The notes: generated from the letters alone by a model not told the origin. DNA of 64,000 nucleotides from Purpureocillium takamizusanense (GCF_022605165.1 NC_063068.1:5642001-5706000); one strand, 5' to 3'; counted from the stretch's first letter, positions 47,635 through 60,199 are shown. Numbers and translations are program-made.

Positions 47635-50600
47635 CCACAAACAAAAAGATCAATGAAACACCAAGGTGGGGGGGGAGGGCAAGGGGAGCCGAGCCGAGGG
47701 AGACGATGCGTGTCTCCGATCGGATGCTGTTGCGCACTGCACGATGCGGCGGGTGGTGGTCCGGGAGCAAGGGTTGGTTGGGTTGGGAAGCGCAGTAGTA
47801 CTACGCACGTAGTTTACTTTGCACGTAACTACAGTCTATGTATGTAAATCCTGTGGTCGTCGCTTGTTCTCCATTGTCTCTTGTACGTCTGGCGGCCGCA
47901 TGGTGATCCCCGGACCCCCCCCCGCCCCTGGCTCTGGGGGGAGCGTGTAAGTGAAAATGGTAGGGTAGAGCCAGGAGAGCCTCTACGCCCTCTCTTGCCC
48001 ACGTCACGTCTGCGCAGCAAAGCGGCGCTGGGTGTGTATCGAACGGGCCTTTCTCTCTGGTGGGTGTAGCATTTACACGAGAGTCGTAAAATGGCCCAGC
48101 TTTGTGCTGGACGGACGGACGGGCCTACGTACCTCCTGGGCGGCGCCGTACGTAAACTCGGGTATTCTCTCGGACGGACGTTTGAAAAGGAGCGTGTACC
48201 GCCAAGGGTCAGGTCAGACTTGGCTGTTGACCGTGGAGCAGCCCAGGTAAGATAAGAGAGAGTATCAAAGCCGCGACGAACGCGAGGCCTCTGGGACCCA
48301 TCTTTCACTGGCGAGACCGTGTAGCACGACGCAGCCAGTCTTGTTGGCTGATGAGGCAGCAAGCAGCTTTGTCTCTCGACGCACAGTGCCTCGCCTCGGT
48401 CTGCTTGCCCCCTTTTCACCCGTCCCGCACCAAGGTATCGCGCGCGTCAGCAAGAGTCCATGCGTGACCTCGGTGTGTAAGTGGACCTGACCTGGGGGCA
48501 GACAGCACACTGGAAGCTCATTGCCTCAGGGCGGCGGCGGCGGCAGTAGTGCTCATGGTGGTGGTGGTGGTGGTGGATATGGCGGAAGAGGACAAGGAGA
48601 GTCCCTACTATGTAGGTACGTACCTCGCTGTGCTGTCTGTCGTCCGTCCTGACGCAGCAGACAAGGAAGGAGCCGCACGAGCCAAGGGGTCGTTCCTGCG
48701 AGACACGCGCGCGCGCGCGCGGCCCCACAGCGCTTGCACCCGACCCCGAGCGCCGTGATTGGTTAGGCCCTCACGAGCAGACGTCGTCCCCCCACTCCCA
48801 CCGACTGGGAAAGGGGAAAAAAAAGGGCCACTTTAGCGCGACGCGGGAAACGCGTCTTTGTCGCGGCCTTCACGCGTCTCGCAGGCGAACGTCATCTGTG
48901 CCTCCCTCCCACCCACCACCACACACACACGCACACCAATGCGCCCCCCCTCTCCCTCCCCCAGCCACCGGCGGGGTCAGCAGCATTCCAGTGCGAGGCG
49001 CAACTCGCGATCGAGGCCCCCCCTTCTCTGATGAGTGTTCGTTCTGTGCGGTCGCGCGCGACAAGGGGAGGGGGGGAGGGGATCGCATTGTCTTTGTGTG
49101 TGTTTGTTTGCGGCGTTCATCGTCGTCGTCGTCCCGGCGATGCCCTGCCGTACGTAGTATGTAGTACCAGCGATGCGGGAGGGTTCACGCGAGTGGAATG
49201 GGGGTTTGCAGTCACGCGCCGTTAGGTCGGCTCGGGACATGGCGACGATGATGAGTCGGCGGAAAGCGCCAATTGACGCCGTGAGGTGTGGACAGTTGCA
49301 TCGTCGGCTGCGCACCTGACCGACTTGATGCGCCACCCACCATCGCGCATCGCACCAGACTTGACCAGCAGCAGCAGCAGCATCACAGGTGGGAAGCAAC
49401 GGCGCGCACAGAGCGCATCCATCCCCTCCGCCCCCCTCGTGGTGGCATCGCTCCCCTCGACTCGCTTGCGCCGCGCCCCCCCTCCCCCTCCCTCTTCCTG
49501 CGTGCTCGCCCTGCAGCCGTTGCAGCTGGCTGCGAGACAAAGGGCGGTCCCGGGACCAGCCCTCCGCCACGAGGGCTCAGGAACAGTAGGTACGTAGCTC
49601 AAGGCTACGACCAATGCTACTGCAAAGGTAGTTCTTACTCTTGTGGAGAACGCAAGAGGGCAGGTCCGATAGAGCGCGACACACTCACGACACTTGCCAG
49701 GGAGGGAGATTTGGAAGCATAGACGCCGGCATAGAGTGCCGCGCTGCACCGTTCCCCCAGAGCTGAAGAGCAGAGTCCGTGCGACCGAGCTGCCTTGGGG
49801 CTGCGTCTGTCTGTCTGTACGGGAGAGACTGGCTGGCTGGCCGGGTCTGCGAGGTGAATGGATGGATGGGTGGATGGATGAATGAATGCAGGAATCGGCC
49901 CACGCTCGTGCGATCGATCCTGCAGACGGGCGCGGCGGGGCTGCCGCTGCGTGGCCATGACGCGAGGGGAACGTACCCGGCTCTCTCTCTTGCCCGCTCG
50001 GGAGCGTCGACGCAGCACGGGCGAAGCTGTGTTGATTTCGTTTTCGAGAGAAGGCTCGTGGCCCCGAACGATGACGTTGGGGCGCCTAGTTTATTGTCCG
50101 AGGCAGCGTTCCAGCAGCAGCAGCAGCAGCCCACGGACGATGGTTACACAGGAGCAAGCATAACGTTACGGACCCGGGGTTCGAGGGGATCTCTAGCGGC
50201 CGGCCTGTTTGAGCGAGAGACTGAGCAGCCACATCCCGGCCCAGCCCAGCCCGGCCCAGCCCAACGTGCGTGCGTGTGGTGGTGGTGGTGCTGTTGGGTC
50301 AGGGTCGCCAAGGGGAGGCTCTTTTCCTTTGTCTCTCAGGGCAGAGTCAAGCGTAGGCATGCACACCCACGACAGACCAGTGGCAGCAGTCAAGGCCCCC
50401 CCCTCTCCTCGTGGGAAGATGGGTTCCGTCCCAGTGGCCTGGGCGGGAAGGCGTCTCGTCTCGTCCCGCGCGGGTGACGCATGGGATGGGATGAGAGGCG
50501 ACAGGCTGGGCGGAGGAGGCGCACTCGCACGCATCCAGCCAACGCCATCGTTGTCACTTTCAGCCGTCAGCCATGCTCTGCGCTTCTTTTCCACTGACCG

Positions 50601-52387
50601 CCTCTCGGCCCCAAGCTACGGTGTGCTTTGTAGGTGGTGCACTTGTGGCACACGCACAAAGGCCGCCAGGACCGGCAGATAGCCAGTTGGTTGGTGTGTA
50701 AAAGGACGAAACAAGGCGGGCGCTGGGGCCTCAGAACAAGGCGGCGTGGGCTTCATGCAAGGGTTATGGCCGCCGTGGCCGAATGCTGCGCATGAAGATG
50801 AGGGCGAGGGGCGCCTGCACATCATGCCGAGGAGACGACTCAGATGCATCGTTGTCGAAGGGAGGCATGTACCGCACTGCAGGACGTTACGTACGATGGT
50901 ACTACTGTACTATGCGCGTAGGCGGGAGGGGGAAGGGTGTCTGTGCCCGTTAAAGTGCTTGCATGAGGGGGAGGGAGGCGTGCAGGAAGAGGTCGAGGAG
51001 GAGGGGAGAGAGAGAGAGAGAGAGAAGGGTCGCCCGCTCGCTCGCTCAACTGGTGGTGACTGCCAGTAATGGATGAGGCGCGTGTATGCTGTACGTACGC
51101 GTTGCGTTGCTTTGCAAGTCGAGCAATCCCAGCTAGCTGCCATGGCAGTCAGTCTGGATCTCGAACGCTGCGGGCGATCAGAGCCCCGGGCCCGGCGAGC
51201 GTCATCGATCAGGGACGTGAAACTTGGGGACAGACGAACCGGGGGGACGGCGTGGAATGCGAATGACGGGGGACGAAAAAGAAGGCAACCTTACTTGGCA
51301 GAAGGTGCTGGGATGCGGGCGGTACCTGGCGAGTGCACGTGGCCGTGGCCCTGGGCCAGGTACCTTGCCGGGCCGGATGCGGATGACCTCGGGGAGGCAA
51401 CTCACACAGAACCTCCGCGGGGTGCCGTTGACTGACTGAGGTGCCTGCCTGCCCGCTGTGCTGCTGCTGTTGCTGGGCACCTCCACCACTGTTGGCCGCT
51501 GACAGTCTGCTGCCCGCCGCTTCCGGCAGAACCCCCGGCCCCCTGGTCCAGGGCAGCAAAATCAATCAATCAATCAACCAGGCGGGTCCCTCCCCCCCCT
51601 CTCAACCCCAAATCAGGTCAGGTACCACCCACTGCACCAAGCCAAGCCAATGTACCTTTCTTGGTGGGAGTGGAGAGCCCCCCCCCGTGCTCAGGGCTGT
51701 CTCACCCGCGCCCGGCGCGCCCGCACCACGCTTTCGGGACCGCCCATCCATCCCGGTCCATCTCATCCACCCACCAGCAGGTTGGTGCCGCTGCCCCCCC
51801 CCCCACCCCCCAAGCCGCTGGCACTGGCACTGGCACTGGCGCTGGTGCTGCTTCTGGGGGACCCGCCTGTGCCGCCCCCCCCCCGGTCCGACTTGCTGCA
51901 CCCTCTTTAACTCTGGCTCCTCCTCTTTCAGCGCCCTTGCCTTTCCCTCCCGCCCACTATCGCCCAAACTATCGCCCGTTGCTCCTCCTCGCCTCCGCCT
52001 CGACCCATCATCCCTTTGCCTCATTCACCATCTGGCAGGACTGCAACGCAGGAAGAAAAAACCATTATTACTACCCGCGACGCCCTCGCCCATCCCTTTC
52101 CTCCTGCTCGCGACTACCGCTACTACTATTACTCCTCCTTCATTCCTCGACGGCCTTGCTCGCCATCGACCGCGACTCCTTGCGATAACTGGTGCAGCCC
52201 TGCGATCGATCCCCTTCCGCCTCGTCACGGCGCATTTCACGCTCGCCGCTCGAGCGCAAACGACGACCAGTCTTTCGCCTCCAACGCCCGACGCCGACTC
52301 ACGGCGACACTGGCAGCCATCGACCGTCGCGCCCCTGGCATTGTGCCATTCACATCCACCCACATTCCTCCTACGATCGCAGCAGAC

Positions 52388-53377
52388 ATGCTTCTTCCGT
52401 CGGCGCTCTCGTGCGACTCGGCGCAGACGCCGCACGCGCGCCTCCAGTCGGCGCTCCTGGCCTCGCCGCCCGCCAGCCCACCGACAGTCTCGTCGCAAAC
52501 CGCCCTCGGCAACATCATGACCACCTGCCGCTCTCTCCAGTCCCTCCTCGCGTCGCCGCCACCGACGGACTCAGCGCCGCCACCGACGGACTCAGCGCCG
52601 CCACCGACGGACTCAGCGCCGCCACCGACGGACTCAGCGCCGCCACCGACGGACTCAGCGCCGCCACCGACGGACTCAGCGCCGCCACCGTCACTGGCGT
52701 CGCTGCCCACGCCGCCGCTCGCCCATGCGCCGCCTCCCATGAAGCTGCGCCTACGCGCGCGCCCGGCCCTGACGAGGAGCGACGACGACCCGAATGCCAA
52801 TACCAGCGCCATCGCCGCGCGCAGGCGCGTTGTCAAGCGCAGCGCACCACCCAGGGGCGTCAACAAGCGCCGTCGCGCCGACGACGACGACATGGGCCGT
52901 CACGACCTTAGCTCCGATGACGACGACGACGGCGCCATGGTGTCCTCTTCGTTGCAAGATCGCGACAACGGTGACGACGACAACGACGACGACCAGCCTG
53001 CACCCCCGTCGACGCCCAAGCGGGCGCGCATTGCGCCAGAGCAGCTGCCGCTCGGCCTCGAGCGGTCCGACTTCCACAACGTGCACCTGCTCAACGTGGG
53101 CGTTGGCGGCGACGCGACAGCGCACGAGGCGCCGGGCACAGAGCTGGAGCGCGAGGCCGACGGCGAGGAGTGGAGCGCCGAGGACGACCGCGTGCTCGTC
53201 GAGCTCGTCCTTGAGAAGCTGAAGCTGTCCAAGACGGAGTGGCAGGACTGCGCGCGCAGCCTGGGCCGGGACCGCGGCGCCGTGGGCCGCCGCTGGAAGA
53301 GCCTCATGATGAAGGGCGAGGTCGGCCTCAAGACGAGGGGCAGTCGCCGGGCCAAGCTGCACGGCACCTGGCGGTAG
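52388..53377 (+). CDS. Myb/SANT-like protein with PPPTDSA tandem repeat
   Basis: A single-exon gene, 329 aa from the chosen Met (MLLPSALSCDSAQTPHARLQ). Residues about 57-98 are six perfect PPPTDSA heptads and a degenerate seventh. A basic segment with a probable nuclear signal (RRRVVKRSAPPRGVNKRRR) is followed by acidic Asp runs. Near the C-terminus is one Myb/SANT-like unit: EEWSAEDDRVLVELVLEKLK, then TEWQDCARSLGRDRGAVGRR and WKSLMMKGE, with Trp spacing right for a three-helix DNA-binding motif. The basic end (RGSRRAKLHGTWR) could support binding. The frame is open upstream to about 52016, so a longer N-terminus cannot be excluded. A nuclear DNA- or chromatin-binding role is inferred. Confidence 0.75.
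   Translation: MLLPSALSCDSAQTPHARLQSALLASPPASPPTVSSQTALGNIMTTCRSLQSLLASPPPTDSAPPPTDSAPPPTDSAPPPTDSAPPPTDSAPPPTDSAPPPSLASLPTPPLAHAPPPMKLRLRARPALTRSDDDPNANTSAIAARRRVVKRSAPPRGVNKRRRADDDDMGRHDLSSDDDDDGAMVSSSLQDRDNGDDDNDDDQPAPPSTPKRARIAPEQLPLGLERSDFHNVHLLNVGVGGDATAHEAPGTELEREADGEEWSAEDDRVLVELVLEKLKLSKTEWQDCARSLGRDRGAVGRRWKSLMMKGEVGLKTRGSRRAKLHGTWR
52555..52680. repeat. Six-copy 21-bp coding minisatellite
   Basis: Six identical 21-bp units (GCCGCCACCGACGGACTCAG plus C) encoding PPPTDSA in the Myb-like protein; identity at the DNA level suggests recent expansion or homogenisation. Confidence 0.95.
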
Positions 53378-55002
53378 CCCCTCGTCTAGATGTCTTTTCC
53401 TCTTCCCTTTTGCATTTAAGAGGCCGGCTTGAGCGATGCCCGCCCTTGTTCCTACCACATTCATCATTTTTTGGCATAGCTGTTTTTGCTTGCCACCTAT
53501 ACCCAATCTATTCATCTGCCTTACCCTATCTACCTTTATCTATTTGCCCACCTACCTATTCGTCCTACTTGGCCGTCGGCGTGTCTTCCCATCGGACGTC
53601 TTGCGCGCCACTCGCCTCCTCACCGCCCCGCCGCACTGCAGTGGCCGTGGCGCGTCCTTGCCCTCTTACACATTTACACACTTTACTAGTAACCTTTTTG
53701 TTATCCTTTCTTGCAAGAGATGTCTCGGTCCACTCCCTCCCCCAGTCTATGGGAAGGAGGGGGGGCACGACCCGCAGTCTGACACCGGCGTTGCTTTTAT
53801 CCTGGTATCAAAGCGGATAAGTAGGACTTGGTAGTGGTGGTGGTGGTGGTGTTTGCACCTTGCGTGAAGGAGGCAGAATGAGGACAAACGAAGACGACCG
53901 GCCCCTTCTCATCATCCTCCCGTGGGCACACCTGCGCTTCCACTCCGTTCTTTGTCTCCGCTTGTGTTTTTTTCTTCTCCCAAGGGGGCGGAGAATGGGA
54001 CGGGACCCCCCTCCATCTCCTGTCTGGCTTTGCGTCTCGTTTCTCCTCGCCGGGGTGGTGATGGAGGTCGTGTTTTGCGGTACAGCGCAGAGGGATCGAT
54101 CGCTTCCACTGGCAACTACCTACCTACCTACCTACCTAGTAGTCTATATATATGAAAAGTCGCGCGCGCGGGCAACATCCGTGGCTGCCCTTACGCTTGA
54201 GCTCTTTCTTGGCCCATGATGATGAAAACTGTCTGATCAGGCTTCATATGTGTGTGTATGTATGTATGCACGTACGTACGGATGCAGAACCTAAATGGAT
54301 ATACAGCCGGCTGGCCAAGTGATGGATGATGACCACACGCACAGGAGCCCGTAGTGGCGCCCTCATATATTAAAGGCTCATACAAAGACATGGAGGCCAC
54401 ACACACGCACACACACACACACACACTCTCTCTCTCTCACTCTCACTCTCACACGCACATTCAATGTCCGTGCCGCACATGTGGGAAAACATGCCGCATC
54501 ATCAATTCCCGAAGACGCAAAGCAAACGCCGCAGCAGACTGACCGCTCTGCATCTATATAAGTCGACGTCTATGCCGACTTCTATGAACCACCTGTCTGT
54601 CTAACCTCACCGGGCATCCCCTTCGCACCCGGTCATGTCTTCTGCGTCCATCGTGTGTGTGTGTGCATGCGTGTCCGTCCAACCCTTGGCGTGTGTGCCT
54701 CTTCCAAACGAAGCCCAGCCATGAGTCTGGGTCCTTTTCCCTCCCTGTGCTCTCCCGTTTCTCCTGCCCGTGGGCGCAGCGCAACATCCCGCGCCGACTC
54801 TAACAACCACCCCTGCCTCGAGGGAAGAAAATGCAAAGTGCCTGCTCGCTACATATGCAAACCGCTGTACCGTATTCCAACACCCATATCAGCCGCGTCT
54901 CCCGCCCGCGCCTTGCATCCGCACCGTCTTAATATTCTTCACCGTGGTGTGTACCTTTGGCTTCTTCGACGGCATCTGTGGAGCTCGGCCGTCACTGCCA
55001 TC
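53378..55002. other. Convergent intergenic region Myb-like / FUN30
   Basis: 1.6 kb containing both 3' ends; ACCT repeats (about 54115-54138), CA then CT tracts (54402-54450) and several GT-rich runs. No gene seen. Confidence 0.5.
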
Positions 55003-58000
55003 CTACGGCGGTGTCATCTTCTCCTGGGCCTCCATCATCTTGCGCACTTCCTGCTCGAGGTTGGCGCCCGCATCGCTGTCATCTTCCTCCACCGCCCCCG
55101 TCACCTTGTTGGCGAGCTCAATCTTCTTCTGGCACGCCTTGTAGATGAGCTCCTCCATCGTGCCCGACGAGATGAGCCGCACCACCTCGACGTCCCGCTT
55201 CTGGCCCAGTCGGTGCGCGCGATTCTCTGCCTGTATGTCGTCCTGGGGATTGTCCGACTGGTCGAATATAATGACCTTGTTGGCCGCCGTCAGGTTGATG
55301 CCCGTTCCTCCCGCGCCCGTCGTGAGCAAAAAGACGGGGATCGATGCGTCCTCGTTGAACTCGTCGATCAACGACTGCCGCTCCGCCACGTTCGTGTTCC
55401 CCATGAGGATGCGGTGGTCGATGCCCTGCAGCGCGAGCACTTCCCGCAAGAGCTCAATGAGCCGCGAGAACTTGCTGAAGACGAGCACCCTGTCTCCGTC
55501 CTCCTGGTACTGACTGATGAGCTCCAGCAGCTTCCTGACCTTGCCGCTGTCGAGCTCTGCGGCCGCCGGTATGTCGAACTGCTTCAGCAGCCTCGGATAG
55601 TCTCGGCACCAAAGATGGAGCTCAAAGTCGGACGAGTTCTTGAGCTCTTGGATTAGGTGTCGGATATCCGTTTGATGGAGTTCTGACTGCGGGACCCTAT
55701 CCATCAGAATTCTGCCCATCTCCTCCACCTTTTCGTCCGTGAAGTGGCGCCGAAACAGTAGCGGGTGCAGCGCCGCCTTCCGCAGCTGCATCCACACGTT
55801 GTTCTGGTCGTTTTGCCGACCCTGCGCTCGCCCGACACGTTGCGACGGCTCGAGCTTGAACGTCTCCTCGTACTCTCGGTATACGGGCTTCTGTGTCTCC
55901 GTCATCTCGCACTGGACCACCGTGTTAATCTTGCGCGGCATGTCCGAAAGCACCTGGTCTTTGCGTCGCTGCAGGATGAAGGGCTCCAGGATCGTGCGTG
56001 CCCGCTTGACTCGCTCGCTGTAGAGAAACGCCCCGTTGGACACGTCCCGAATGGTGATTTTCTGGCTAAAGATGTATCGGATGTGCTCCATGCACCCGGA
56101 GAACATCTGGGGGTTGATGAAGTTGAGCAACGCCGTCATCTCCATGAGATTGTTCTGGACGGGAGTGCCTATAGCTCGTTAGCGCCAGCTTGCCTCGTCG
56201 CTGTCTTCCCTCCTGGTACACGTACCTGTCAGCAGCATCTTCCACGCTGCCGGGATCCTTTTGAGGTCACGGTAGATTTTCGTCTCTGGGTTCTTCATCT
56301 TGTGACCCTCGTCAAATACGGCGCAGTTGACTCGGATGGACTGCATCGCCTCAATGTCGTCCTCCGAGTTGATCTGAGAGTATGTCGCAAGGACCACATG
56401 GTATGCTTCGGGCTCATGCTTGATACTCCAGGCAATCTCTGCGCGCTCACTCTGGGTGCCTCGGTACCCAATGACGGACAGATCGGGCGCGAATTTGTCA
56501 AACTCAATCAGCCAGTTGTTATATGTGCTCGGGGGTACGACGATCAAGTTGGGCCACGGCCGCCTCCCGCCGCCGTTGGCTTGGTAATCGTCGACGAGGT
56601 GCGAAACGAAGGATATGACCTGACATGTCTTGCCGAGCCCCATCTCGTCGGCGAGGATGCAACCAATGTCGTAGTTGTACAGCAGCGACATCCAGTTCAG
56701 GCCGAACAACTGAAACGACTTCATCACGCAGTGTCCGTCCATAGATTCGGGTTGTCGCGGAATCGGCGGCTGGGTGTACCGTGAGCTGCCAACGCTGGTG
56801 GGTGTCGGAGGCAGGTCCCTGTCAGGAGTGGCGCGCTCGCTGCGCCTGTGATGACCGAAAGTGTCCAGGTCCCAGGTGTCAATAACACTCTTGACAGTCT
56901 GTGCTTTGATCTCGCATTGGGCAACAACTTGGTCAATAGCAGATACTGCGTTCAGAAAGATCTCGACGGCCTCGACCACAGACTCGCCAATGCTGACCCT
57001 GGCCGACTTTCTTGCTCCAGGTTTCTTGTTTATGCTCACGCGCTTGGCCTGTGCCAGGTCGTTGAACGGTCGTTTCTCCATGAGGGGTTCGAGGAGATTC
57101 TCCTTGACGCCCGTCATGGCCGCCAGTTCTTTGGCCGTGCTCTCGTTGATGCAGGTCAAGACCCGATCGTCGTCATATTCTGGCTCGGGTGAGAGCTCGG
57201 CCTCGTACTCATCCTCTTTGTCATTCCCCACGAGGTCAATAACCAAAGGATCATCACTCGACGGCGGCTCAGACGGGCTCGGTACTTCTTGAGAAAAGGA
57301 GTCGCCTCGCCGCCGCAAGCCCTGGACAAGACGCCGCTTAGGTTGTTTTGGCGGACTGGGTGACGCTATGGGAGACGAATCCCTCGACAGCAGCACAGGG
57401 TTGCTGGCTGAGCCTTTCATGGCCGCCTTGGACACGAGCCGCCGTCCATTCGGCTTCGGCGGAGGGAGAGTCGGAGATTCAGGCGGGGGCACCCGTTGCT
57501 GGTCTTCTAGGTATAGGATGGCAGCCTCAACGTCGTTCTTACACGCCTTGAGCGCGCCGCGGACCTTATCCGAAGGGAACCTATCGCCAAACACGTCGTA
57601 GATCTGCCTAAGCTTCTGTTTCGTCTCGCGCGCGTCCGCCGCGGGGTTGTAGGCGAATGCAGCCACCTTGGCTTTGAACGTGGTCGGGCGGATGTCCCCG
57701 CGCGACGGAGTGAGGTCGTCCTCGTCGTCTGATATGAGGATGATTGGTTCTGGAGCCGGTCGCTTGGGCGCCATGGCTGGCTGCGGCCGCGGAGGCGGGC
57801 GGAAGAAGGTGCCTGCGGGAGCGAGCCGTGAACCGAACCGGGGTTTGGGCGCTGCGGGAGAAGAGTTCGCCTGTCGAAAGGGCGACGAGGCAGGAACCTC
57901 GACTATGCTCGGGGGCGAGGAGGACTCTGGCGCTTGGAGGGTCGGACGACTGAGAATCTGCGTGGGCTGCGTGGTGACAGTGTCGCGGTCGCGAAGAAAA

Positions 58001-58137
58001 GCTGCAGGCGAGCAAGGGATGGTGTCACCGGCAAGTTCGTCGAAGTCGTCGACGGGGAGCGACGTTCGCGCGAGAGAGGGAGTGCGCGGCACCGCGCTAG
58101 AATGCCTCAGCGGCAGTGGAGAAGAGCTCTGCGCCAT
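55003..58137 (-). CDS. FUN30: Fun30/SMARCAD1-type SNF2 chromatin remodeller
   Basis: ATP-dependent nucleosome remodeller; yeast Fun30 works in DNA-end resection and heterochromatin. Two exons, 58137-56226 and 56168-55003, give 1025 aa. The disordered N-terminus has a SUMO-interaction-like motif (IILISDDEDD, 132-141). A CUE-type ubiquitin-binding domain follows at about 170-215 (TKQKLRQIYDVFGDRFPSDK; NDVEAAILYLEDQQ). ATPase motifs: DEMGLGKT (497-504), VVPPSTYNNW, DEGH (609-612, the Fun30-type Walker B) and LLTGTPVQNN spanning the intron. The second lobe has RVLVFSKFSRLIELLREVL, TGAGGTGINLTAANKVIIFD and QAENRAHRLGQ (950-960, arginine finger). The start was chosen at MAQSSSPLPL because upstream residues look like leader. 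The 57-nt intron has GTACGT/ATAG ends. Confidence 0.95.
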
Positions 58138-59203
58138 TGCGAGAGGGAGAAGCGGCGGCAGGAACTGGCACGGGGTGCGCGAAGGGGCAATATGAGAACA
58201 GCAACGGCAGTGGTGGCCGGTGGCGGGCCCTGTACAGCGGCCAGCTGTTGGAACCATTGACTCGCACAAAACGCGAAAAGACGGACAGAGTATTCGAGCA
58301 ATTGGGCGACCCGCTGGCCGGGCGGTCGGGGGGTTGGGTTGGGGACGGTGTGGACGTGAAGTGCAGGTGCCCGGCCGGAGGTGCGGGTATGGCACTGCGT
58401 GAAGTGCTTGGGCTGCGTATAAACGGGGCAAACGCCGTCCTAGCTCGCGCGGCCGGGTTTTTTTTCTCGTGGCGGAGGAGCGGCCGAGACGCGCCGGGCG
58501 GCTCGCGAAGTCACGTGCAGCGCTCTATCTCCCAGCATGCTTCTCCGAAGGAACCACCTACAGTCAGTATACCTGCGTACCCATACATCAACGGTTCAAT
58601 TGCAGGGCAAACATTCATATACTCGAATAGCTAGGTGGCGTCAAAGAGTACAACTTAAAGAGGGATCAACATATCAAGTTGGATGTCGACACGTCTGTCA
58701 CCCGCTCATCCATCAACTACTAATCATACTCAGGGACTTTGGCTAGTGGTCTATTGTACTAGGTACCCATCCTTCCATCCTCATGCGGGTTGTCGTCCAT
58801 TTCCTGGGGTGGGGATCTCCGGGTCTCCAAGGCTGCCTGCCCCTGCCCGGCGGCTTGGGTCCCGCTGAGCCCCCTGTAACGGGGCCGACTTCCAGGGCGG
58901 CCAGCGCCCAACCCAACTCTGCCCCGACGCTGTGCGCTTGGTGCGGGTGCTGAACGCCCAGCGCCGCGGCCCCCACTACGCGTCAATCAACCTCCCCCCG
59001 TCCAGGCGGGGCCCAACGCCGCCTCCTTCCCTGGCCTCACCACCGACCCATCAAGCCTCACTTCCTTCGCAACCTCAGCCCATGGCAGCTTCGACGAACC
59101 TGCCCGCCATCGCCTCTCCACCACCGTCCTCAACGCTGCATCCGCTTCTACCCACCCAGTCACTCACCCATCTCTCCTCGTTTCTACCTGTCCCAGTCTC
59201 ATC
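58138..59203. other. Divergent promoter region FUN30 / VMA21
   Basis: 1.07 kb. The right 250 bp is a C/T-rich leader for VMA21. No coding signal. Confidence 0.55.
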
Positions 59204-59676
59204 ATGGCGACGCGCCGCATTGTCAGCTCCGAAAAGACCATCCTCGAGAAGGATGACCATGGGGAGGAAAAGTCCAACATCAGCCCCGTTGTGCCAACGT
59301 GAGCCGCCCGCACACAACTAGCGACCCGCCCCCTGACTTCCGGACGCCCCCCTAATCGCTGAGCTTCGTTTAGTCATGTCATACTGAAGCTCCTTGGCTT
59401 CACTCTCGCCATGATTGTCGTCCCCATCGGCTCGTATTTCCTCACTGTCGATACCGTCTTCAAGGGTGTGCCAAGCAAACCCCCCCATCCCCCGGCCTTT
59501 TTACTTGCGCCGAGCGTACTGACCTGAATATGCATGCAGGCAACTCATCATATGCCGGTGGCCTGGCCGCGTTGCTGGCTAATGCTGTGCTGGTTGCCTA
59601 CGTCGTCGTGGCCATGAAGGAGGATCAGTCCGAACTGAACGCTGCCTCCCGACAAGAGACCAAGAAGGATCGTTGA
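59204..59676 (+). CDS. VMA21: V-ATPase assembly factor Vma21
   Basis: ER membrane chaperone needed to assemble the Vo sector of the vacuolar H+-ATPase. Three exons, 59204-59298, 59374-59465 and 59540-59676, give 107 aa, in the usual range. The hydrophilic start (MATRRIVSSEKTILEKDD) leads to transmembrane segment 1 (LLGFTLAMIVVPIGSYFLTV). A short loop (DTVFKGNSSYAGG) follows, then transmembrane segment 2 (LAALLANAVLVAYVVVAMKE). The cytosolic tail ends KKDR. Yeast Vma21 ends in a comparable dilysine KKED signal that retrieves it from the Golgi. Both introns (75 and 74 nt) are canonical. Confidence 0.95.
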
Positions 59677-60199
59677 TCCCAAGCGTAATGTGTACTGTTG
59701 TCTTTCGCTGTAAACAAAACATGCCATTCGTCGCAAATATATCACATTGCGTAATCACCATTCACTCAAGTGTGTCCTTGATCGTCACCAACGATCCTGT
59801 TCGTCTGGTATTTATGAGCTGGTCATTGAGCAGGCCCCGCCAGCCATGCTGCAGATGACCCATCTATATGCCACATAAAAATTCCATGGTAATTGATATC
59901 ATCATAATTACCTCCTCGGGCAGAACTGCGTTGCCCCCCGGCATCTGCCACGTGTGGATCGCGCAAGAATCCCGCAAAAGTGATTAAGCCCCAACGCCGC
60001 GTACAAGAGTCCGTATGCGTATGTACCGGTCTTCTCATCTCGGTGAGCACCGTTTCTCCATCCTGGGACACGTCCCGGCAGCAACTCCTATGAGTGGCTG
60101 TCAATAGATAGATTCTGCCGAAACCCTCCATACTGTGGGCTTTTAGGCATAGAAACATAAGAAACGTCATCGCCAAAACTTCGTAGCCGTCATCCATAA
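59677..60199. other. Convergent spacer VMA21 / DUF2406 gene
   Basis: About 520 bp with two 3' ends; AT-richer than its surroundings (59700-59920). Nothing else recognised. Confidence 0.55.

Larger units (their letters stand above)
44487..52387. other. 7.9-kb gene-free interval
   Basis: Between the activator and the Myb-like gene. Dense low-complexity DNA: GGAT/GATA repeats (45890-45950), CA then CT tracts (46742-46796), GA-rich tract (47388-47439), AAAG repeat (47611-47634), (CAG)6 (50112-50129) and GA repeat near 51007-51024. Frames of 150-250 codons here are repetitive and unlike any protein I know. The last several hundred bases, CT-rich, are likely the promoter and leader of the Myb-like gene. 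Confidence 0.5.

Noticed and set aside
54971..55002. Possible extra exon adding a Lys-rich tail to FUN30
   Set aside because: It would need a 31-nt intron and shifts to a short unrelated frame; the stop at 55003 was kept.
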